NCBI GenBank assembly: GCA_017353815.1
Contig: JAFMSB010000070.1
Span: forward strand, 1-7,704
Origin: Methylocapsa sp.
GTDB lineage: Bacteria > Pseudomonadota > Alphaproteobacteria > Rhizobiales > Beijerinckiaceae
Reading direction: 5' to 3'
DNA length: 7,704 bases
The notes below the pieces were generated by a model. The model was not told the origin of the DNA. It did no database searches and saw nothing but the letters and a program-made list of their open reading frames with translations. How positions within the stretch are numbered: position 1 is the stretch's first letter; every line of letters begins with the position of its first letter. The position numbers and the translations under genes are program-made. Positions 1-5,732 of the stretch are shown in pieces.

Positions 1-959
1 GGATCTATATTTGCGATTACCTCAGCGAGAATTTCTCTCTTACGGGTGTCATTCAGGTCACCCCCCCGGCGGTAGTCACGGTCGTCGCATTTATCATCAC
101 ACCAGTACGTTCCCCCACCGGCTTTGGGAACTTCGTTGGAGCCGAGTGCGATGATTTCGCCGTCCCGGCTGAAAATGGCCGCGCCAACTTGTCGGGAAAG
201 GTCTAATGCCCTAAGTGCGGCTGCCTTAGCCATAAACAAACCGTACTCCATTTTCGTCGGAGAAATGGAGTTCGCTGAAAAGACGAGGTTACAGAACCGG
301 GTAATTTGGTCCTTAATCGAGACGTTACTGTCGATGCTTATGATGAAATCGGCATCATGAAAAATCCTTGCGACGCGCTGACCATGAGGATTGTCGATTT
401 CATCCTCATCGCGCTGGCAAATCTTTTCAGCATCGCCCCTGAAGGTTTTGGCAGCGGCCATATTATGGCCCTTAGCAAAAACTCTCGAAAGGTGGTCCAC
501 TCTTGAACCCCTCCTCGAATAAATTGAGACCTGAAAAAACAAACGATCATACACCGATCTCAACAGGTCAATTTCTTCTTCGCGCTTAAATTGATGAATC
601 AAATATGCAGTCTTTGAATAGCGTTCGCACGGGTCTATATTTTCCCTAGCCCGTCTTTTAGCAATCCTGCTGATTACGGTGCCTGCCAGGGCGTGATTAC
701 CAAGATCCGTTCTTAGCTGATTCCCATAATCGATATGAGACTCGTAGCGCTCCAGCAGCGGAGATCTTTTTAAAGGTTGTGCCGGCCGAAAATATGCTTC
801 AAGGCACGGGAAAATGTCAGTCACTTTTATCACTATAACGCGGTACTCCCGCTCCATAAAATATGACTTGAATGCCTCCAGTGTGCTCTCAATTTCGGCT
901 CCAATCGGCGCCACAAATCCAAAAAATAATTCGGGAAACCTGATTCTGTCGATAGACAC
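1..959 (-). CDS. avcD: Anti-phage dCTP deaminase (AvcD/DcdV family), 5' part, cut by left window edge
   Basis: Known members are two-domain proteins, an N-terminal P-loop-like domain and a C-terminal zinc deaminase, that convert dCTP/dCMP to dUTP/dUMP and starve infecting phage of nucleotides. The minus frame is open from 974 to the edge, giving 319 visible residues. The N-terminal strand and loop GFVAPIGAE (14-22) is a degenerate P-loop. Further family blocks are RYESHIDYGN (71-80), IHQFKREEEIDLLRSVY (121-137), FFQVSIYSRRGSRVDHLS (141-158), GQRVARIFHDADFII (193-207) and the deaminase-domain entry FSANSISPTKMEYGLFMAKA (227-246), LRALDLSRQVGAAIFS (249-264) and GSNEVPKAGGGTYWCDD (273-289). The catalytic HxE and PCxxC lie beyond the window, so activity cannot be judged. 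Only GTG 957-959 is a credible start: GAGGG lies 5 nt upstream and an in-frame stop at 975-977. It is more AT-rich than the central genes, as expected for an acquired gene. The family call rests on remembered motifs, not a search. Confidence 0.88.
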   Translation of the reverse strand, partial: MSIDRIRFPELFFGFVAPIGAEIESTLEAFKSYFMEREYRVIVIKVTDIFPCLEAYFRPAQPLKRSPLLERYESHIDYGNQLRTDLGNHALAGTVISRIAKRRARENIDPCERYSKTAYLIHQFKREEEIDLLRSVYDRLFFQVSIYSRRGSRVDHLSRVFAKGHNMAAAKTFRGDAEKICQRDEDEIDNPHGQRVARIFHDADFIISIDSNVSIKDQITRFCNLVFSANSISPTKMEYGLFMAKAAALRALDLSRQVGAAIFSRDGEIIALGSNEVPKAGGGTYWCDDKCDDRDYRRGGDLNDTRKREILAEVIANID

Positions 960-964
960 TGAGG

Positions 965-969
965 CCCTC
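965..969 (-). promoter_or_regulatory. Shine-Dalgarno that fixes the GTG start of avcD
   Basis: Read on the minus strand this is GAGGG, followed by a 5-nt spacer and then GTG at 959-957. No ATG or TTG exists in the frame between the upstream stop (975-977) and the conserved N-terminal strand, so this site decides the start. Confidence 0.7.
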
Positions 970-974
970 GTGCT

Positions 975-1020
975 TTAAAATTATAATAATTGAATATTAT
1001 CGGGATACGGTGCCAGGCTA
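975..1020. promoter_or_regulatory. AT-rich divergent promoter region between avcD and the small gene
   Basis: This short stretch is almost all A and T at 975-1000. A TATAAT hexamer reads on the minus strand at 985-980, correctly placed for avcD about 20 bases before its GTG. An overlapping TATAAT reads on the plus strand at 982-987. The segment also holds an imperfect inverted repeat (ATAATA at 983-988 with TATTAT at 995-1000). I see no convincing -35 hexamer in either direction, so this is a promoter candidate only. Confidence 0.35.
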
Positions 1021-1203
1021 ATGAAAATGAGGCCCACGCCTAGAGACCCTCAACAAATTCGTTCTGCAACTGAAGATCTTGTTAGGAGACATAAAGCGCA
1101 TTTTCGCGAATGGCTTGATGCACGGAAAGCAGTCATCGATAGTTAAAAAGGTGCGAAATTCGAAGAACTCGCAAAATTCTCGGAAAGGGGGATAAATGAT
1201 TGA
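1021..1203 (+). pseudogene. Small unknown gene (60 codons plus one in-frame TAA), divergent from avcD
   Basis: ATG at 1021 opens a 41-residue frame beginning MKMRPTPRDPQQIRS, containing RRHKAHFREWLDARKAVIDS and ending at TAA 1144-1146. The same frame then continues without a stop as KGAKFEELAKFSERGIND to TGA 1201-1203. Both parts have similar charged, helical character, and the tail overlaps a downstream ATG (1196) in a typical coupled arrangement. This suggests one original gene of about 60 codons in which a single substitution, or a sequencing error, made the TAA. Upstream AGG (1014-1016) is a weak Shine-Dalgarno. I do not recognise the family. Alternatively the 41-residue product is the real protein and the tail is chance. 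Its position opposite avcD is the only hint to function. Confidence 0.45.
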
Positions 1204-1231
1204 TCAGCCGATTGCAACTGGACGGCTTTGA
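1196..1231 (+). pseudogene. Truncated start of a second small gene (11 codons)
   Basis: ATG at 1196 overlaps the stop of the preceding frame (ATG 1196, TGA 1201) and sits 4 nt behind a strong purine tract, AAAGGGGG (1184-1191). The frame reads MIDQPIATGRL and stops at TGA 1229-1231, where the sequence is becoming GC-rich like the central block. A strong translation start with almost no gene behind it suggests an operon cut off at an island border. It could also be a short leader peptide or chance. Confidence 0.3.
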
Positions 1232-1233
1232 TC
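1202..1233. other. Imperfect hairpin at the left border; rest of 1234-1423 without a recognisable gene
   Basis: GATCA plus GCCG (1202-1210) can pair with CGGC plus TGATC (1223-1226 and 1229-1233), with a two-base bulge and a 12-base loop. There is no following T run, so a terminator role is doubtful. From 1234 to 1423 the sequence is GC-rich and I see no coding frame with convincing composition or start on either strand, nor a clear promoter. The segment presumably holds the 5' untranslated region of the kinase gene. Confidence 0.25.
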
Positions 1234-1423
1234 GCTTCGAAGATTGCCGATTTACGTCGTCCTCTGTCGCCGAGCCATAATCCCAGCCCGTGCGGTTTCT
1301 CCGATCGGCTTTAGGCAGGTGTTGTTTTCGCGCCGTGACATTGCGCTTGCCCTGGCTTAAGTTGGCCGCCCAGCCGCGCCGCGGCCCCTCCTCTCGAACC
1401 CTGCCGCCTTATTTGGGGACCCC

Positions 1424-2425
1424 ATGTCTTCTTGCCGCTTCGATGTGCTTGGCCTTGGCAACGCAATCGTCGATGTTATCAGCCAGGCCGACGATGCTTT
1501 TCTTCTCGCCCAGGGATTGCGCAAGGGGGCGATGAGGCTGATTGACGAATCATGCGCGGATGCGCTTTACGCGGCCATGGGCCCGGCGGCGTTTGTGTCG
1601 GGAGGATCGGCGGCCAACACCATCATCGGCGCGGCGAGCCTTGGATGCGCCGCGGCCTTCATCGGCAAGGTCAAATCGGACGAAGCAGGCGCCGCCTTTG
1701 TTCACGACATCCGCGCAGCCAAGGTTAGCTACACGACGGGGCTCGCGGAAGATGGCCCGGCGACGGCGCGTTGCCTTGTGCTTGTCACGCCGGATGCGCA
1801 GCGCACTATGAACACTTTTTTAGGCGCGAGCCAGAATTTAACCGAGGCCGATGTCGACGAGGAGATGGTTGCGCAATCGGCGATAGTTTATCTTGAAGGC
1901 TATCTTTGGGATCCCCCCGCAGCGAAGGCGGCCTTTGTCAAAGCCGCAAAAATCGCCCGGGGCGCCGGCCGGAAGGTCGCGCTCACTTTGTCCGATTCCT
2001 TTTGTGTCGACCGGTACCGCAGCGAGTTTCTCGGGCTCATGCGCGCGGGCGCGATAGAAATCCTCTTTGCAAACGAAAGCGAGCTGCATTCGCTCTACCA
2101 GACCGCCGACTTCGAGACCGCGGTTGCGCAGCTCGGCGCCGAAAAAGTCCTGGGCGTTGTCACCCGCTCGGAAAAGGGTTCGCTTATAGTCACGAATGGC
2201 GAGGCGCTTGCCGTGCCCGCCTTTCCGGTCGAACAGGTCATCGATACGACGGGCGCGGGCGATCTCTTCGCTGCCGGCTTTTTGGCCGGGCTTTGCAAGC
2301 ACAAGCCGCTCGCGACATGTGCGCAACTTGGCGCCCTTGCGGCCGCCGAAGTTATCCAGCATATTGGGGCGCGGCCGCTCGCCGATCTCCGTCAGCTCGC
2401 CGCGCAAACCGGGGTTGCTATTTAG
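1424..2425 (+). CDS. PfkB-family sugar/nucleoside kinase, probable adenosine kinase
   Basis: This cytoplasmic kinase moves the ATP gamma-phosphate to a sugar or nucleoside hydroxyl. Adenosine to AMP (purine salvage) is the likely reaction, because the N-terminal FDVLGLGNAIVDVI and the overall form match alphaproteobacterial proteins annotated as adenosine kinase. Substrate is inference; ribokinase-type sugars are the alternative. Visible features in 333 residues are the N-terminal PfkB strand (6-19), the substrate-side GGSAANT (60-66), the strand and turn IGKVKSDEAG (80-89), the FANESE element (215-220) and signature 2, DTTGAGDLFAAGFLAG (274-289), with D280 as expected catalytic base in the GAGD anion hole. 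The length is normal and the gene appears intact. ATG 1424 follows GGGGA (1415-1419). The Rieske/FAD gene starts 76 bases downstream on the same strand, so co-transcription is possible. Confidence 0.88.
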   Translation: MSSCRFDVLGLGNAIVDVISQADDAFLLAQGLRKGAMRLIDESCADALYAAMGPAAFVSGGSAANTIIGAASLGCAAAFIGKVKSDEAGAAFVHDIRAAKVSYTTGLAEDGPATARCLVLVTPDAQRTMNTFLGASQNLTEADVDEEMVAQSAIVYLEGYLWDPPAAKAAFVKAAKIARGAGRKVALTLSDSFCVDRYRSEFLGLMRAGAIEILFANESELHSLYQTADFETAVAQLGAEKVLGVVTRSEKGSLIVTNGEALAVPAFPVEQVIDTTGAGDLFAAGFLAGLCKHKPLATCAQLGALAAAEVIQHIGARPLADLRQLAAQTGVAI

Positions 2426-2487
2426 GCTGCGGGCGAAAGCGAAAGACCATAGCCGCGAGCGGGTCCCGGCGATAAAGACAAAATTTA

Positions 2488-2495
2488 AAGGGAGG
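2488..2495 (+). promoter_or_regulatory. Shine-Dalgarno that sets the start of the Rieske/FAD gene
   Basis: AAGGGAGG ends 6 nt before ATG 2502. The same frame is open back to 2196, but that part lies inside the kinase gene and lacks a comparable site, so 2502 is the start. Confidence 0.75.
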
Positions 2496-2501
2496 CACGG
2501 C

Positions 2502-4034
2502 ATGTCTTCGGAGGAGGCCAAGCCCGCGGGTCCCGACCTCACCAGCGGCATCCCTCTCACGGAACTTGCCGATGGCGGCAAGATATTGGGCCGTGCCGGG
2601 GATGAGTCCGTGCTGCTTGTGCGCAAGGGCGAAGAAATCTTCGCGATTGGCGCAATATGCACGCATTACAGCGGGCCTCTCGCCGAAGGGCTTGTTGTGG
2701 GTGATACGATTCGCTGCCCGTGGCACCATGCCTGTTTTAGCTTGCATAGCGGGAAAGCACTCCGCGCGCCCGCCTTAAATCCGGTCTCCCGCTGGCGCGT
2801 GGCGCGGCGCGACGGGATCGTGTTTGTCGAAGAGAAGATCGAAGAGACGCCGCCCGCGCGTCTGTCGTCGCCGGGCTTGCCGGGCAGCGTGATCATTGTG
2901 GGAGGAGGCGCTGCGGGCAATGCCGCGGCCGAGGCGTTGCGCAACGAGGGCTTCGGCGGAAAGGTCACGATGCTAAGCGCCGATCAGAGCGGGCCTTACG
3001 ACCGGCCCAATCTGTCGAAAGCCTATCTCGCAGGCTCGGCCGAAGAAGATTGGATTCCGCTGCGTTCGCCAGATTTTTATGAAACAAACGGCATCGAGCT
3101 AAAGCTCAACACCATTGTTGGTTCTTTGGATTCGGGCCGAAAAAGATTGCTGCTTTCGGACGGAACGGAGCTTTCCTATGACGCGCTCCTGCTCGCGACA
3201 GGCGCGGAGCCCGTGCGGCTTGATATTCCCGGCGCGAATTTCCCGCACGTGCACTATCTGCGCACGCTTGCCGACAGCCGCGCCATCATCGCTAAAGCGA
3301 AAACCGCGCGGCGCGCGGTGGTGCTCGGTGCGAGTTTCATCGGTCTCGAAGTTGCGGCGTCGCTGCGCGCGCGAAATATCGAGGTCGATATTGCGGCACC
3401 CGAAAAGACCCCGATGGCGCAAATCCTCGGGCCGGAGGCCGGCAATTTCATTCGCGCCCTGCACGAGGGGCATGGTGTGCGCTTCCATCTTGGCACGATG
3501 GCACAATCGATTTCCGCTGACGCCGTCACTCTCAACAATGGCGAGCGGCTCGATGCCGATCTCATCGTCATCGGCGCCGGAGTGCGGCCCTCGGTCGAAC
3601 TCGCAGAGCGGGCAGGGCTTGCCATTGATCGCGGCGTCTTAGTGAACGAGTATCTTGCGGCGAGCGCCCCCGGCGTTTTTGCGGCGGGCGACATCGCCCG
3701 CTGGCCGGATAAGCTCACCGGCGAGCGAATCCGCATCGAGCATTTCGTTGTGGCGGAAAGACAGGGCCAGACCGCCGCGCGCAATATTTTGGGGGCGCGG
3801 GAGAAATTTGATGCCGCGCCGTTTTTCTGGACCGAACAATATGATGTCGCGATTGCCTATGTGGGCCACGCGGCTGGCTGGGATATGGCCGGAATCGACG
3901 GCAGTTTTGATGCGCGCGATTGCATGATCAGCTATTATCGCGGCGGCAAAAAACTTGCCGTCGCGACGATTGGCCGCGATCTTGCGAGCCTCGAGGCCGA
4001 GGCGGAATTCGAGCGGGCGATGGCCACGGCCTGA
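2502..4034 (+). CDS. Rieske [2Fe-2S] plus FAD/NAD(P) oxidoreductase (AIF-like/AIFM3-type)
   Basis: A 510-residue fusion of an N-terminal Rieske domain and a pyridine-nucleotide-disulfide-type flavoreductase, the architecture of AIFM3-like and ferredoxin-reductase-like proteins. The Rieske ligands are all present: CTH (C53, H55) and CPWH (C72, H75), with the rest of the domain at about 15-110. The FAD dinucleotide fold is IIVGGGAAGNAAAEAL (131-146), and LLLATGAEP (229-237) is the usual ATG segment. The NAD(P) fold is VVLGASFIGLEVA (273-285). GVFAAGDIA (391-399) closes the FAD site, followed by a C-terminal dimer-like domain. It should pass electrons between NAD(P)H, FAD and the 2Fe-2S centre; the partner is unknown. 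No signal peptide or membrane segment is seen, so it is cytoplasmic. A role in oxygenase electron supply or detoxification is possible, but neither neighbour supports one. It follows the kinase by 76 bases. Confidence 0.9.
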   Translation: MSSEEAKPAGPDLTSGIPLTELADGGKILGRAGDESVLLVRKGEEIFAIGAICTHYSGPLAEGLVVGDTIRCPWHHACFSLHSGKALRAPALNPVSRWRVARRDGIVFVEEKIEETPPARLSSPGLPGSVIIVGGGAAGNAAAEALRNEGFGGKVTMLSADQSGPYDRPNLSKAYLAGSAEEDWIPLRSPDFYETNGIELKLNTIVGSLDSGRKRLLLSDGTELSYDALLLATGAEPVRLDIPGANFPHVHYLRTLADSRAIIAKAKTARRAVVLGASFIGLEVAASLRARNIEVDIAAPEKTPMAQILGPEAGNFIRALHEGHGVRFHLGTMAQSISADAVTLNNGERLDADLIVIGAGVRPSVELAERAGLAIDRGVLVNEYLAASAPGVFAAGDIARWPDKLTGERIRIEHFVVAERQGQTAARNILGAREKFDAAPFFWTEQYDVAIAYVGHAAGWDMAGIDGSFDARDCMISYYRGGKKLAVATIGRDLASLEAEAEFERAMATA

Positions 4035-5184
<1,150 letters not shown>

Positions 5185-5209
5185 AGCGCCCGGCCGCGCC
5201 AAGAACATC

Positions 5210-5222
5210 TAGAATGATTCTA
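5210..5222. repeat. Small palindrome next to parS
   Basis: TAGAATGATTCTA is a perfect inverted repeat of 6+6 bases around a central G, directly before the parS palindrome. Its first half belongs to TCTAGAAT (5208-5215), which recurs inverted at 5710-5717 beside the vsr scar. The function is unknown and chance is possible. Confidence 0.4.
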
Positions 5223-5246
5223 AAAATGTTTCACGTGAAACATTTT
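5223..5246. other. parS: parS centromere-like site (ParB binding site)
   Basis: The 16-base core TGTTTCACGTGAAACA (5227-5242) is the consensus parS bound by chromosomal ParB/Spo0J. Here it extends to a perfect 24-base palindrome through four more A on the left and four T on the right. ParB loads on such sites as a CTP-dependent clamp and works with ParA and SMC in origin segregation. Chromosomal parS sites cluster near the replication origin, so this piece is probably origin-proximal or on a secondary replicon with a chromosome-type par system. The site lies between the ilvC stop and the convergent vsr remnant, outside any credible gene. The short frame that reads MFHVKH through it is a by-product of the palindrome. 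Confidence 0.93.
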
Positions 5247-5310
5247 GGTCCGATCGGCGCAAAAACTCTTGCAAGGCGTCTTACAACCGGTTGCTCGGAG
5301 ACGCAGGGAA

Positions 5311-5338
5311 TCGGCCAAAAAACTGCCTTTTTGGCGAT
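5311..5338. terminator. Candidate bidirectional terminator hairpin
   Basis: CCAAAAA (5315-5321) pairs with TTTTTGG (5328-5334) around a short loop, and the stem extends through TCG/CGA with one bulged G. A-rich and T-rich arms suit termination in both directions between the converging ilvC and vsr. There is no separate T tract beyond the stem and the hairpin lies about 130 bases after ilvC, so confidence is moderate to low. Confidence 0.4.
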
Positions 5339-5404
5339 CTCAAGATCCAGCATGGCGTGGCGTTTGCAACTGCGGCCGCGTGCCGGGCTTGCCTGGTGCC
5401 TGCT

Positions 5405-5701
5405 TCAATTCAAGAATGCCCGCAGGGATGCGCTCAGTGTGGCAAGATCCCGGGTCTCGCACTCCCATATGACAAGCACCGACCAGCCGCCCGCTTCAAG
5501 CGCGGCGATGTGCCCGGCGTCGCGATTGCGGTTTCGGGCAAGCTTTGGCTCCCAATAATCGAGGTTTGATTTGGGCCTGCGCCGGTCCGGGCAATTCGGG
5601 TCGCCATGGAAATGCCAGAAGCAGCCGTGCACAAAGATCACCTTTCTGCGCGGCCCGAATACGAGGTCGGGCTTGCCCGGAAGATTTGGGCCGTGCAGCC
5701 G
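5405..5701 (-). pseudogene. vsr: Vsr (very short patch repair) endonuclease remnant, N-terminus lost
   Basis: Intact Vsr nicks DNA beside T:G mismatches made by deamination of 5-methylcytosine, and Vsr-like nucleases also occur inside restriction operons. The frame gives 98 residues to a natural C-terminus. It begins RLHGPNLPGKPDLVFGP, with the metal-binding aspartate in PGKPD, then VIFVHGCFWHFH with its histidines and cysteine, RRRPKSNLDYWEPKLARN, and LVIWECETRD. The N-terminal part (roughly 40-50 residues in E. coli Vsr) is missing, because the frame hits TAG (5702-5704) immediately before RLHG. A GTG at 5720-5718 in another frame reads VSRI, which resembles the usual MSRI near the Vsr N-terminus; a roughly 60-base internal deletion with frameshift would explain this, as inference. 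An internal GTG (5641) could start only a non-functional 78-residue piece. The gene is GC-rich like the central block, unlike the adjoining Z1 gene. Confidence 0.85.
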
Positions 5702-5732
5702 CTAGCAAAATTCTAGACACAATTGCTTTGAG

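Noticed and set aside
338..550. Minus-strand frame of 70 codons in the left flank
   Set aside because: It overlaps the avcD frame, which carries the conserved blocks. This is an out-of-frame shadow.
1252..1341. Minus-strand frame of 29 codons in the left intergenic region
   Set aside because: It is short, has no ribosome site or recognisable sequence, and is easily explained by chance in GC-rich DNA.
2196..2501. Upstream extension of the Rieske/FAD frame, adding 102 residues
   Set aside because: It lies inside the kinase gene in another frame and has no domain character. The Shine-Dalgarno and the Rieske domain both fit ATG 2502.
1838..2662. Long minus-strand frame of 274 codons
   Set aside because: It is antisense to the kinase and the start of the Rieske gene, as often seen in GC-rich DNA. 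The low-complexity translation shows no recognisable motif.
5214..5558. Plus-strand frame of 114 codons beginning MILKMFHVKHFG
   Set aside because: MFHVKH is simply the translation of the parS palindrome. The rest runs antisense to vsr and lacks a credible domain.
5496..5720. Minus-strand frame of 74 codons starting at the GTG that reads VSRI
   Set aside because: After the first few residues it is the wrong frame of vsr. Only the opening residues may be meaningful, as a relic of the original N-terminus.
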